NCBI RefSeq assembly: GCF_945957355.1
Contig: NZ_CAMFKM010000013.1
Coordinates: 121,697 to 185,696, forward strand
Length of the DNA stretch: 64,000 nt
Reading direction: 5' to 3'
DNA from: an uncultured Reyranella sp.
GTDB lineage: Bacteria; Pseudomonadota; Alphaproteobacteria; Reyranellales; Reyranellaceae
Below are positions 1 to 8,761 of the stretch, piece by piece. The position numbers and the translations under genes were made by a program. Positions within the stretch are counted from its first letter, which is position 1. Every line of letters begins with the position of its first letter. Under the pieces are notes generated by a model, which worked only from the letters and a program-made list of their open reading frames with translations, was not told the DNA's origin and did no database searches.

Positions 1-11
1 GGTTTGAGGCC

Positions 12-971
12 TCACGTCCCGAAGAACGCCCCCATCACTGCCGCCGCCTCGTCGTTCGCCTTCAGGCCCTGCTTCAGGAAGCGCGTGAGGGAGAAGAAGC
101 CGTGGATGGTGCCGGGATAGTTGACGTAGGTCGTCTTCACGCCGGCGTCGATCAGCCGGTTGGCGTAGGCGCGGCCCTCGTCGCGCAGCGGGTCGTGGCC
201 GGCGGTCAGCACGAAGGCCGGCGGCAGTCCGGCGAAGTCCTTCGCGAGCAGCGGCGACAGGCGCAGGTCGGAAAGGTCGGTGCCGGCCGGCACATAGGCC
301 TTCCAGAACCAGTCCATCAGGCCCTTCGTCAAAAAGTATCCCTCGGCGAACTGCTGGCGCGAGGCGCTCTCCTTGCTGGAGTCGGTCGCGGGATAGATCA
401 GCATCTGGAAGGCGGGGCCCGGTTCCTTCGCGTCGCGCAGCGCCTGGCAGACGACGGCGGCCACCGCGCCGCCCGCCGAATCGCCGCCGACCGCGAGGCG
501 TGCGGCGTCGGCGCGGAACGTGTCGGCATGGTCGCGGATGTGACGGAAGGCGGCGATGCCGTCGTCGATCGGGGCGGGGAAGGGATGCTCGGGCGACAGG
601 CGGTAGTCGATCGAGATCACCTGGCAGCGGCTCTTGTTGGCCAGCCGCCGGCAGGTCGAATCGTGCGTCTCTATGGTGCCGATCACGAAGCCGCCGCCGT
701 GATAGTAGATCAGCGTCGGCAGGCTGCCCTGCGTCAGCGCCAGGGTGACGCCGAGCGGCAGGTAGCGCCGGTATTTGATCGGGCCGCCCGGTCCGGCGAA
801 GACGCCGTCGACCGTGTCGCCGACCGAGGGCGGATCGGCCTCGCTGTCCTCCGACATCTTATCGACCGCCGCGCGGCCGACCGCATGCGGCAGGGTCTCG
901 AGCTTCGGCCGGCCGGCCTTGGTGGCCTCGTCCATCAGGTCGAGCAGGATACGGGCTTCGGCGTCGAGCAT
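12..971 (-). CDS. alpha/beta hydrolase, hormone-sensitive-lipase type
   Basis: A 319-residue carboxylesterase/lipase-like hydrolase of the HSL (family IV) type. The oxyanion-hole motif HGGG is at residues 91-94. The nucleophile elbow GDSAG is at 163-167 with Ser165, and the likely acid and base are Asp260 (GHDPLRDE) and His290 (IHGF). There is no signal peptide, so it is probably cytoplasmic. The frame stays open upstream to about 1289, but that part is antisense to the next gene. The ATG at 971 gives the normal family length. It is divergent from the DUF3833 gene. The substrate cannot be told from sequence; short acyl esters are usual for the family. Confidence 0.9.
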   Translation of the reverse strand: MLDAEARILLDLMDEATKAGRPKLETLPHAVGRAAVDKMSEDSEADPPSVGDTVDGVFAGPGGPIKYRRYLPLGVTLALTQGSLPTLIYYHGGGFVIGTIETHDSTCRRLANKSRCQVISIDYRLSPEHPFPAPIDDGIAAFRHIRDHADTFRADAARLAVGGDSAGGAVAAVVCQALRDAKEPGPAFQMLIYPATDSSKESASRQQFAEGYFLTKGLMDWFWKAYVPAGTDLSDLRLSPLLAKDFAGLPPAFVLTAGHDPLRDEGRAYANRLIDAGVKTTYVNYPGTIHGFFSLTRFLKQGLKANDEAAAVMGAFFGT

Positions 972-1065
972 CGGTTTCCTCCGGTTTGTCGGGGCGGAGA
1001 GTGCGCGGCCGGGCGGGGTGCGACAAGAGGTGATCCGGCTCGTGTCTCCCCGGCGTACAACCGGC

Positions 1066-1602
1066 ATGTCCTCGACCATCCCGCCGTCCCGTTTCTCCCT
1101 GCTCGGCCTGCTCGCGCTGCTGGGCGCCTGTGCCTCGCCGCCGGACGCGACCGTCGCCGCCTCGGCGCCGCCGCTGGTGCTGGAACAGTTCTTCCCCGGC
1201 CGCACGGTCGGGCAGGGCGTGTTCACCAACAGCTGGACCGGCTCGCAGCGCCGCTTCGACGTGGTGATCGACGGCACCTGGGACGGCAAGACGCTGACCC
1301 TGGTCGAGGATTTCGCCTATGCCGACGGCGAGAAGGACCGCAAGACCTGGCGCCTGGAGCGCACCGCGCCCGGCACCTACACCGGCGCGCGCGAGGACGT
1401 CGTGGGCCAGGCGCGGGCCTGGACCGAGGGCAAGGTGGTGCGGCTGGAATATGCGGTGAGCCTGGGCGGCTGGACCGTCGACTTCTCCGACGTGCTGGCG
1501 CTGAACCCCGACGGCTCCCTGATCAACAAGGCCACCGTCGGCAAATGGGGCATCCGCGTCGGCCGGGTCGAACTGGAACTGCGCCGGGCGCCGGGGAGTT
1601 AG
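1066..1602 (+). CDS. DUF3833 family lipoprotein
   Basis: 178 residues. The N-terminus is a lipoprotein signal (hydrophobic LLGLLALLGAC, lipobox cysteine about residue 20), followed by a Pro/Ala-rich linker. The body has the DUF3833 pattern: LEQFFPGRTVGQGVF near its start and repeated Asp-Gly/Trp beta-strand segments such as DGTWDGKTLTLVEDF. The family is a lipid-anchored envelope protein of unknown function. The open frame extends upstream to 775, but the ATG at 1066 places the lipobox correctly. It is followed by a nested palindromic repeat that may also end transcription. Confidence 0.85.
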   Translation: MSSTIPPSRFSLLGLLALLGACASPPDATVAASAPPLVLEQFFPGRTVGQGVFTNSWTGSQRRFDVVIDGTWDGKTLTLVEDFAYADGEKDRKTWRLERTAPGTYTGAREDVVGQARAWTEGKVVRLEYAVSLGGWTVDFSDVLALNPDGSLINKATVGKWGIRVGRVELELRRAPGS

Positions 1603-1625
1603 AGCCAGCTTTGAATGCACTCCCA

Positions 1626-1734
1626 ACCTCATCCTGAGGAGGTCGCGCAGCGACCGTCTCGAAGGATGGGCAACGGGCGGGGTGTGTGTGGCCCATCCTT
1701 CGAGACGGCCCTTCGGGCCTCCTCAGGATGAGGT
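1626..1734. repeat. nested palindromic intergenic repeat, copy 1
   Basis: The outer arms are perfect complements of 15 nt (1626-1640 and 1720-1734; acctcatcctgagga). An inner perfect pair of 16 nt (gtctcgaaggatgggc and its complement) flanks a GC-rich loop. Small hairpins (ggtcgcgcagcgacc and ggcccttcgggcc) are inserted in each arm, so the whole could fold as a four-way or clover-like structure. A related copy lies at 11971-12080. It sits between convergent genes and could act as a bidirectional terminator or a REP-type element. Confidence 0.85.
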
Positions 1735-1766
1735 TGTGGGTGTAGTGGCAGTTATGCGGTAGAAGT

Positions 1767-2423
1767 CTAAAACTCGACGTCCAGTTCCTCGACTTCCTCG
1801 GGCTCGGCCTTGGCGGCCGCGGTCCATTCCTTCATCGCCGGGAAGGCAAGCATGAGGTCGCGATAGGCGGCCGAGGCCGGGTCGAGCTTCACGTTGTAGG
1901 TCGCGAAGCGCGTGCAGACCGGGGCGTACATGGCGTCGGCCATGGTCGGCGTCTTTCCGAACAGGTAGGGACCGCCGTATTTCTGCAGGCAGTCGCGCCA
2001 GATCGTGGTCACCCGCTCGATGTCGGCCTGGGCGCCGCCCCAGACCTTGAAACTTTCGTGACGGACCTTGAGGTTCATCGGCAGGGCCGAGCGCAGGTTG
2101 GCGAAGCCCGAATGCATTTCGCCGCAGACCGCGCGGCAATGGGCGCGCGCCACCGGATCCTTGGGCAGCAGGCCGGCATCCGGCTTGATCTCGTGCAGAT
2201 ACTCGGCGATGGCCAGCGTGTCCCAGACCTTGACCTTGCCGTGCTCCAGCGAGGGCACGAGGAAGGAGGGCGAGAGCAGCAGCAGCTCGGCGCGGGTGGA
2301 GGGATCGTCCCACGGCGCGACCCGCTCGTCGAAATCCAGCCCGGCCATTCGGCACAGGAGGAAACCTCTCAGTGACCAAGAGGAATAGTTCTTGCTACTG
2401 ATGGTGAGCGAGGCCTCGGCCAT
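1767..2423 (-). CDS. glutathione S-transferase family protein
   Basis: 218 residues with the two-domain GST layout. The N-terminal thioredoxin-like half carries NYSSWSLRG, where the tyrosine/serines are candidates for activating glutathione. It continues through PSLEHGKVKVWDTLAIAEYL, which includes the cis-Pro and the glutathione-binding Asp-Ser-like region. The helical C-terminal half follows (HSGFANLRSALPMNL). The ATG at 2423 is preferred over an upstream GTG at 2432 because gggaggg lies at normal spacing before the ATG. It is divergent from the PHA depolymerase gene. The substrate is unknown. Confidence 0.88.
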   Translation of the reverse strand: MAEASLTISSKNYSSWSLRGFLLCRMAGLDFDERVAPWDDPSTRAELLLLSPSFLVPSLEHGKVKVWDTLAIAEYLHEIKPDAGLLPKDPVARAHCRAVCGEMHSGFANLRSALPMNLKVRHESFKVWGGAQADIERVTTIWRDCLQKYGGPYLFGKTPTMADAMYAPVCTRFATYNVKLDPASAAYRDLMLAFPAMKEWTAAAKAEPEEVEELDVEF

Positions 2424-2502
2424 GGACTCCACCCCTCCCGGTTGGTGGTTGTCTGTATCTTAGGTGACCTCGCAGATGCAAATTCCGAGCCGGTCGCCCC
2501 CC

Positions 2503-3714
2503 ATGCTTTATGCGATGTATCAGACCGCCGCCGACATGATGCTCCCGGTCCGTCTCTGGGCCACGGCGGCGGGGCAGACGCTTTCCGCCGGACCGGCTCC
2601 GGCCCCCGACAGCTGGCGGGCGGCCAGCGCGCTGTGCGAGATGACGACGCGGGCGACGCTCAGCCACCGCCGTCCCGCCTTCGGCATTTCCGAGGTGCCC
2701 TACGGCAGCCAGACCGTGGCGGTGCGCGAGGAGGAGGTCTTCTCCACGCCGTTCGGCACCCTGCTGCGCTTCGCCAAGGTGGGTGTCCCGCCGCAGCCCA
2801 AGGTGCTGCTGGTCGCGCCTCTTTCAGGGCATTTCGCGACACTTCTGCGCGATACCGTGCGCGTTCTGCTGCCGGACCACGACGTCCACATCACCGACTG
2901 GGCCAATGCCCGCGACGTCGGCATCTGGAACGGCCGTTTCGGCTTCGACGAATATGTCGAGCACCTGATCAAGTTCCTCGAGGTGATGGGCCCCGGCGCC
3001 CATGTCATTGCCGTCTGCCAGCCCTGCGTCCAGGCGCTGGCGGCGGTGGCGATCATGGCCGAGGATGACCATCCGGCGCAGCCGCTCAGCATGACCCTGA
3101 TGGCCGGCCCGATCGACACGCGGATCAGCCCGACCAAGGTCAACGAGCTGGCGATGGGCAAGCCGATCGGCTGGTTCGAGCAGAACCTGATCCATCGCGT
3201 GCCGATGCGCTATGCCGGCGCCACGCGGCGCGTCTATCCCGGCTTCATCCAGCTCACCGCCTTCATGAGCATGAATGCCGAGCGTCACATCAAGGCGCAG
3301 GTCGACCTGTACAGGCACCTGTCCAAGGGCGAGACCGAGCAGGCCGACACGATCAAGGCCTTCTACGACGAGTATTTCGCGGTGCTCGACATGGCCGCCG
3401 AGTTCTATCTCGAAACCGTCCAGTGGGTGTTCCAGGAGCACCGCCTGGCCAAGGGCGAGCTCGACTACAAGGGCCGGCGGGTGAACCCCAAGGCGATCCG
3501 CCGCACCGCTTTGTTCACCATCGAGGGCGAGCGCGACGATATCTGCGCGCTGGGCCAGACCGTGGCCGCGCACGACCTCTGTTCCAGCCTGCGGCCCTAC
3601 CGCAAGAAGCACTATATGCAGGCCGGCGTCGGCCATTACGGCGTGTTCAGCGGCCGCCGCTGGGCCGGCCAGATCTACCCCCTGGTGCGAAACACGATTT
3701 TGGCCAACGAATAA
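2503..3714 (+). CDS. phaZ: intracellular polyhydroxyalkanoate depolymerase
   Basis: About 403 residues, matching intracellular PhaZ enzymes that hydrolyse the amorphous PHA of storage granules. Seen in sequence: the MLYAMYQ start typical of the family, APLSGHFATLLRDTVR at about 105-120, and DWANARDV. The lipase-box equivalent VCQPC is at 171-175, where a cysteine (Cys172) replaces the serine of ordinary lipases, as in Ralstonia PhaZ1. A C-terminal GVGHYGVFSGRRW supplies the likely histidine. In-frame upstream starts exist (GTG 2464, ATG 2476 with aggtg before it), so the start is uncertain. It lies 42 bp upstream of methylmalonyl-CoA mutase on the same strand. Confidence 0.9.
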   Translation: MLYAMYQTAADMMLPVRLWATAAGQTLSAGPAPAPDSWRAASALCEMTTRATLSHRRPAFGISEVPYGSQTVAVREEEVFSTPFGTLLRFAKVGVPPQPKVLLVAPLSGHFATLLRDTVRVLLPDHDVHITDWANARDVGIWNGRFGFDEYVEHLIKFLEVMGPGAHVIAVCQPCVQALAAVAIMAEDDHPAQPLSMTLMAGPIDTRISPTKVNELAMGKPIGWFEQNLIHRVPMRYAGATRRVYPGFIQLTAFMSMNAERHIKAQVDLYRHLSKGETEQADTIKAFYDEYFAVLDMAAEFYLETVQWVFQEHRLAKGELDYKGRRVNPKAIRRTALFTIEGERDDICALGQTVAAHDLCSSLRPYRKKHYMQAGVGHYGVFSGRRWAGQIYPLVRNTILANE

Positions 3715-3756
3715 GCGGGTCTTTTGGGGGCCGGGAATCCGCAGTACATTGCGGGC

Positions 3757-5913
3757 ATGGCCGATTTTCCGAAAAAGACCCTCGCCGACTGGGAAAAACT
3801 CGCAGCGAAGGAGCTGCGCGACCGCCCGCTGGATGACCTCACCTGGATGACCCCCGAGGGGATTCCGGTGAAGCCGCTCTACACGGCCGCCGACCTCGAG
3901 CAGATCGAGACGGTGGGCTCGCTGCCGGGCTTCCCGCCCTTCACGCGCGGGCCCAAGGCCACGATGTACGCCGGGCGTCCCTGGACGGTCCGCCAGTATG
4001 CCGGCTTCTCGACCGCGGAAGAGAGCAACAAGTTCTATCGCGCCAATCTCGCGGCCGGCCAGATGGGCCTGTCGGTGGCGTTCGACCTCGCCACCCATCG
4101 CGGCTACGATTCCGATCATCCGCGCGTGGTCGGCGACGTCGGCAAGGCCGGTGTCGCGATCGATTCCGTCGAGGACATGAAGATCCTGTTCGACGGCATC
4201 CCGCTCGACAAGATGAGCGTGTCGATGACCATGAACGGCGCCGTGCTGCCGGTGCTCGCGGGCTACATCGTTGCCGCCGAGGAGCAGGGCGTGCCGCAGG
4301 ACAAGCTGTCGGGCACGATCCAGAACGACATCCTCAAGGAGTTCATGGTCCGGAACACCTATATCTATCCGCCCGGACCCTCCATGCGCATCGTGGCCGA
4401 CATCATCGAGCACACGGCGCTCTACATGCCCAAGTTCAACTCGATCTCGATCTCCGGCTATCACATGCAGGAGGCGGGCTCGACGCTGGTCCAGGAGCTG
4501 GCGTTCACGCTGGCCGACGGCCTCGAATATGTGCGGGCCGCCAAGGCCAAGGGCCTCGACATCGACGCCTTCGCGCCGCGCCTGTCGTTCTTCTTCTGCA
4601 TCGGCATGAACTTCTTCATGGAAGCGGCCAAGCTGCGCGCCGCGCGCTTCCTGTGGGCCGAGCTGATCAAGCCGTTCGAGCCCAAGAAGGCCGATTCGCT
4701 GTCGCTGCGCACCCACTGCCAGACCTCGGGCGTGTCGCTGACCGAGAAGGACCCGTACAACAACGTGATCCGCACCGCCTACGAGGCGATGGCGGCGGTG
4801 CTGGGCGGCACGCAGTCGCTGCACACCAATTCGTTCGACGAGGCGATCGCCCTGCCCACGCCGACCTCGGCCCGCATCGCGCGCAACACCCAGCTGATCC
4901 TCCAGCACGAGACCGGCGTCACCAAGGTCGTCGATCCGCTGGCCGGCAGCTACTACGTCGAATCGCTGACCGCGAGCCTCGTAGCCGAGGCGCGCAAGCT
5001 CATCCAGGAGGTCGAGGCGCTGGGCGGCATGACCAAGGCCGTCGAGGCCGGCATGCCCAAGATGCGCATCGAGGAGGCCTCGGCCCGCCGCCAGGCCCGC
5101 ATCGACCGCGGCGAGGAGATCGTGGTCGGCGTGAACAAGTTCCAGCTCAAGGAAGAGCCGCCGATCGACATTCTCGACGTCGACAACGTGGTCGTGCGCG
5201 AGGCCCAGGTGAACCGCCTCAACAAGATCCGCGCGACCCGCGACGAGGCGAAGTGCGTCGCCGCGCTGAAGGCGCTGGGCGAGGCCGCGCGCAACGGCTC
5301 CGGCAATCTTCTCGGCCTCTCGATCGAGGCCACGCGCGCCCGCGCCACGGTGGGCGAGATCTCGTCGGCGCTGGAGGGCGTCTATGGCCGCTACCAGGCG
5401 ACCATCCGCTCGATCTCCGGCGTCTATGCCGGCGAATGGGAGGGTGATGCCGGCCTCGAGCGCATCCGCACCGACATCGCCGCCTTCGCCGAGGAGGAGG
5501 GCCGCCGGCCGCGTCTCATGGTCGTGAAGATGGGCCAGGACGGGCACGATCGCGGCGCCAAGGTGATCGCCACGGCCTTCGCCGATCTCGGCTTCGACGT
5601 CGACATCGGCCCGCTGTTCCAGACGCCGGAGGAAGCCGCGCGCGCCGCCATCGAGAACGACGTGCACGTGATCGGCATCTCGAGCCAGGCGGCCGGCCAC
5701 AAGACGCTGGTGCCGCAGCTCATCGAGGAGCTGGCCAAGCAGAATGCGTCGGAGATCATGGTCGTGGTCGGCGGCGTCATTCCCGCCCAGGACTACGACT
5801 TCCTGCGGAAGGCGGGGGTCGCGGCGATCTACGGCCCGGGCACCAACATCCCGGCCGCCGCCGCGGAAATCCTGTCGATCCTGCGCCAGCGCGACCAGAA
5901 GCGCGCGGCCTGA
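3757..5913 (+). CDS. scpA: methylmalonyl-CoA mutase
   Basis: 718 residues, the length of a single-chain (homodimeric or large-subunit) mutase. It interconverts methylmalonyl-CoA and succinyl-CoA with adenosylcobalamin. The catalytic TIM-barrel half is seen in FDLATHRGYDSDHPRV and the acyl-CoA region. The C-terminal cobalamin-binding domain carries Asp595-x-His597-x-x-Gly600 (GQDGHDRG); His597 is the expected lower axial cobalt ligand. The ATG at 3757 gives the ADFPKKTLADWEKLA start of the family. It lies close behind the PHA depolymerase, with the MeaB chaperone 4 kb downstream, and so fits propionyl-CoA or odd-chain PHA use. Confidence 0.96.
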   Translation: MADFPKKTLADWEKLAAKELRDRPLDDLTWMTPEGIPVKPLYTAADLEQIETVGSLPGFPPFTRGPKATMYAGRPWTVRQYAGFSTAEESNKFYRANLAAGQMGLSVAFDLATHRGYDSDHPRVVGDVGKAGVAIDSVEDMKILFDGIPLDKMSVSMTMNGAVLPVLAGYIVAAEEQGVPQDKLSGTIQNDILKEFMVRNTYIYPPGPSMRIVADIIEHTALYMPKFNSISISGYHMQEAGSTLVQELAFTLADGLEYVRAAKAKGLDIDAFAPRLSFFFCIGMNFFMEAAKLRAARFLWAELIKPFEPKKADSLSLRTHCQTSGVSLTEKDPYNNVIRTAYEAMAAVLGGTQSLHTNSFDEAIALPTPTSARIARNTQLILQHETGVTKVVDPLAGSYYVESLTASLVAEARKLIQEVEALGGMTKAVEAGMPKMRIEEASARRQARIDRGEEIVVGVNKFQLKEEPPIDILDVDNVVVREAQVNRLNKIRATRDEAKCVAALKALGEAARNGSGNLLGLSIEATRARATVGEISSALEGVYGRYQATIRSISGVYAGEWEGDAGLERIRTDIAAFAEEEGRRPRLMVVKMGQDGHDRGAKVIATAFADLGFDVDIGPLFQTPEEAARAAIENDVHVIGISSQAAGHKTLVPQLIEELAKQNASEIMVVVGGVIPAQDYDFLRKAGVAAIYGPGTNIPAAAAEILSILRQRDQKRAA

Positions 5914-5928
5914 GCCTTCTCATTCAAA

Positions 5929-5954
5929 CTCCTCTCCCCCGATAGGGGGAGAGG
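5929..5954. terminator. palindrome after methylmalonyl-CoA mutase
   Basis: cctctccccc (5931-5940), loop gata, gggggagagg (5945-5954): a perfect 10-bp GC-rich stem between the convergent mutase and DUF3108 genes. There is no long T-tract, so intrinsic termination is an inference. The same ctctccccc/gggggagag theme recurs in degenerate form near 43985. Confidence 0.5.
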
Positions 5955-5964
5955 AACATGAGGG

Positions 5965-6786
5965 CTACTTCCGCATCGCCTGGCTTTCGTCCGGCGTCAG
6001 CGGGCGTTCGCGGAAGGAGAGGATGCGGCCGCGGATCGTGCCGAAGCCGGTATGGGCTTCCAGTTTGGCGGGATAGCGCATCTGGGTCTGGTCCAGCCGG
6101 GCGAACCAGACGCGCATCGGGCGGTCGCGCTCGGCCTCGGCTTCCTTGGGCGCCTCGTCGAACTCGCCGGCGATACGTTTGGTGGAGATCTCGCAGATCA
6201 GCAGGTCGCCCTGCGCGCCGGGAACGCCCGCTTTCGCGGCAGGCTCTGTGCCGACCTTCCTGATGATGACGTCGATGCGGCGCTTGCCGTCGTTGGTCTG
6301 CACCGTGCGGTCGCAGGCCGCGTCGCCGGCCATGCCGACGCTGAGGGCGGCCGAGAGCGGGTCCAGCGAACCGCGACGCTGCTCGTCGGAGATGGTGTTC
6401 TGCGGCGACGGCTTGTAGGCCGGATTGTGCTGCTCCTGCATCGTGCCGCCGCCATATTGCGCGATCCAGGTGCGCGGCTTGTCGCCGACGACGATCGATA
6501 GCGAACCGGCGGCCGGGCGTGCGCCCTGCGTCGAGAAACCGCCCCAGGCGCGATTGCGGCCGTCATAATGCATGGTGACCGCGCGCAGGAGGCCCTCCTT
6601 GAAGGTCCGGCTCTCGACATCGTAGTTTGCGCCGTTGAACTTGGCGGTGACGTCGATGCGGAAGCCCGACAGGCCCGCGAAGGTGATCTCATAGGCGATA
6701 TCGACCTGCCGCGCGTCCTGGGCGGACGCGGCGACGGGGGCCCCCACGATCAAGGCTATCGCGACCAACGCCCTACGAAATCTCAT
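5965..6786 (-). CDS. DUF3108 domain-containing periplasmic protein
   Basis: 273 residues. The first about 22 form a Sec signal peptide (FRRALVAIALIVGAPVAASAQ). The rest is a beta-rich secreted domain with YEITFAGLSGFRIDVTAKFNGANYDVESRTFKEGLL, the DUF3108 pattern. DUF3108 proteins are outer-envelope or periplasmic and their function is not established. The start at 6786 is the only one that yields the signal peptide. It is divergent from the Atm1-type exporter; 106 bp separate the two starts. Confidence 0.85.
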   Translation of the reverse strand: MRFRRALVAIALIVGAPVAASAQDARQVDIAYEITFAGLSGFRIDVTAKFNGANYDVESRTFKEGLLRAVTMHYDGRNRAWGGFSTQGARPAAGSLSIVVGDKPRTWIAQYGGGTMQEQHNPAYKPSPQNTISDEQRRGSLDPLSAALSVGMAGDAACDRTVQTNDGKRRIDVIIRKVGTEPAAKAGVPGAQGDLLICEISTKRIAGEFDEAPKEAEAERDRPMRVWFARLDQTQMRYPAKLEAHTGFGTIRGRILSFRERPLTPDESQAMRK

Positions 6787-6892
6787 GAGACTCCCTTTCC
6801 CGGAAGGGCTTACCTCGGCTCCCCGGGCACGATAGAAGCCGGACGCTCCCTTCGCCACCCAACATGGTGGCCCAATAAGGCATTTTTCGTTC

Positions 6893-8761
6893 ATGTCGAA
6901 ACCCGGCCCCGACGGTATCCCCAAGGTCGATGGCCCCCGCGCCTGGGGTGTCATCAAGATTCTCGGACGCCATTTGTGGCCGAAGAATGAAATGGCGCTG
7001 CGCACGCGGGTGGCGATTGCCATGGTGCTGCTGGTGGTCGCCAAGGTCACGAACGTCTACGTCCCGATCCTCTACAAGGGCGCGGTGGATGCGCTGGGAA
7101 CGCCCGCTGCCCAGGCGGTTGCCGTGCCGATCGCCCTGATCGTCGCCTACGGCGTCGCCCGCGTCGCGGCGCAGGCCTTCGGCGAGATCCGGGACGCCAT
7201 CTTCGCCCCGGTGGCCCAGCGCGCGATCCGCAACCTGGCGCTCGAAGTGTTCGGGCATCTCCATGCACTGTCTCTGCGATTCCATCTGGAGCGGCAGACG
7301 GGCGGCATCAGCCGCGTCATCGAGCGCGGCACGCAGGGCATGGACTTCCTGATCCGCTTCACGACCTTCAACATCCTGCCGACGCTGTTCGAGATCGTCC
7401 TGGTCGGGGCCATCCTGTGGAGCCTCTACGACTGGCGCTTCTCCGTCGTGACGCTGGTCGTGGTCGGCGTCTACATCGTCTTCTCGATCGTCTTCTCGGA
7501 ATGGCGCATCAAGTTCGTGCGCTCGATGAACGAGGCCGACACCGAGGCGAATGCCAAGGCGATCGACAGCCTGCTGAACTTCGAGACGGTGAAATATTTC
7601 GGCAACGAGGCGCACGAGGCGCGGCGCTACGATGTCGGCCGCCGGCGCTACGAGGACGCGGCCATCCGCTCGAGCCGCACGCTCTCGCTTCTGAATATCG
7701 GACAGGGCACCATCATCTCGGTCGGCCTCGTCGCGGTCATGGCCATGGCGGGCCAGGGCGTGATCGCCGGCACGATGACGATCGGCGACTTCGTCGCGGT
7801 GAACGCCTTCCTGATCCAGCTCTACATGCCGCTCAACATGCTGGGCTTCGCCTATCGCGAAATCCGCAACGCGCTGGTCAACATGGAGAAGATGTTCGGC
7901 CTGCTCGACGTGCCGGCCGAGATCGCCGACAAGCCGGGCGCCCCGCCGCTCGCCGTCGGCGGCGGCGAGATCGCCTTCGACCATGTCGACTTCTGCTACG
8001 AGCCGTCCCGTCCGATCCTGCACGATGTCAGCTTCCGCGTGGCGCCCGGTCATACGGTGGCCATCGTCGGCTCCAGCGGCGCCGGCAAGTCGACGATCTC
8101 GCGCATCCTGTTCCGCTTCTACGACGTGTCGGCGGGCCATGTGCGCATCGACGGGCAGGATATCCGCGACGTCCGGCAGGCGAGCCTGCGGGCCGCCATC
8201 GGCGTCGTGCCGCAGGATACGGTGCTGTTCAACGACACGATCTACTACAACATCTGCTACGGCCGGCCGGACTGCACGCGCGAGCAGGTCGAGGAGGCGG
8301 CCCGCCTGGCCCGCATCCACGATTTCATCATGGCCTTGCCGCTGGGCTACGACACCACGGTGGGTGAGCGCGGCTTGAAGCTCTCGGGTGGCGAGAAGCA
8401 GCGCGTGGCGATCGCCCGCACCATCCTGAAGAACCCGCGCATCCTGTTGTTCGACGAGGCGACCAGCGCCCTCGACACGCGCACCGAGCAGGAGATCCAG
8501 CGCTCGCTGGAAGAGGTGAGCCGCGGCCGCACCACGGTGATGATCGCCCATCGCCTGTCGACCATCGTCAACGCCGACGAGATCGTGGTCCTCGACCGCG
8601 GCCGCGTCGCCGAGCGCGGTCGCCACGGCGAGCTGCTGGCCCGCAACGGCCTCTACGCCGATATGTGGCGCCGCCAGCAGGAGGCCGCCGCGGAGGCCGA
8701 GCGCCGCATCGGCGAGCCGGCGTCCTTGCGGGGAGAGGGGCATCTGCGTGTCGCCGACTAG
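6893..8761 (+). CDS. Atm1-type ABC transporter (fused permease/ATPase)
   Basis: 622 residues. A six-helix membrane domain (about 35-340) is followed by one ATPase domain. Walker A GSSGAGKS is at 393-400, signature LSGGE at 497-501, and Walker B is followed by DEATSALD. The membrane segment has the Atm1/HMT1 family features ALSLRFHLERQTGG and NFETVKYFGNE. The family exports glutathione-linked compounds or iron-sulfur/heavy-metal conjugates and works as a homodimer in the inner membrane. It overlaps the start of the MFS gene by 14 nt, so the two are probably co-transcribed. Confidence 0.92.
   Translation: MSKPGPDGIPKVDGPRAWGVIKILGRHLWPKNEMALRTRVAIAMVLLVVAKVTNVYVPILYKGAVDALGTPAAQAVAVPIALIVAYGVARVAAQAFGEIRDAIFAPVAQRAIRNLALEVFGHLHALSLRFHLERQTGGISRVIERGTQGMDFLIRFTTFNILPTLFEIVLVGAILWSLYDWRFSVVTLVVVGVYIVFSIVFSEWRIKFVRSMNEADTEANAKAIDSLLNFETVKYFGNEAHEARRYDVGRRRYEDAAIRSSRTLSLLNIGQGTIISVGLVAVMAMAGQGVIAGTMTIGDFVAVNAFLIQLYMPLNMLGFAYREIRNALVNMEKMFGLLDVPAEIADKPGAPPLAVGGGEIAFDHVDFCYEPSRPILHDVSFRVAPGHTVAIVGSSGAGKSTISRILFRFYDVSAGHVRIDGQDIRDVRQASLRAAIGVVPQDTVLFNDTIYYNICYGRPDCTREQVEEAARLARIHDFIMALPLGYDTTVGERGLKLSGGEKQRVAIARTILKNPRILLFDEATSALDTRTEQEIQRSLEEVSRGRTTVMIAHRLSTIVNADEIVVLDRGRVAERGRHGELLARNGLYADMWRRQQEAAAEAERRIGEPASLRGEGHLRVAD

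Noticed and set aside
2824..5700. 958-codon open frame on the minus strand
   Set aside because: It lies exactly antisense to phaZ and methylmalonyl-CoA mutase, with Arg/Ala/Gly/His-rich composition and no family. It is a high-GC shadow frame.
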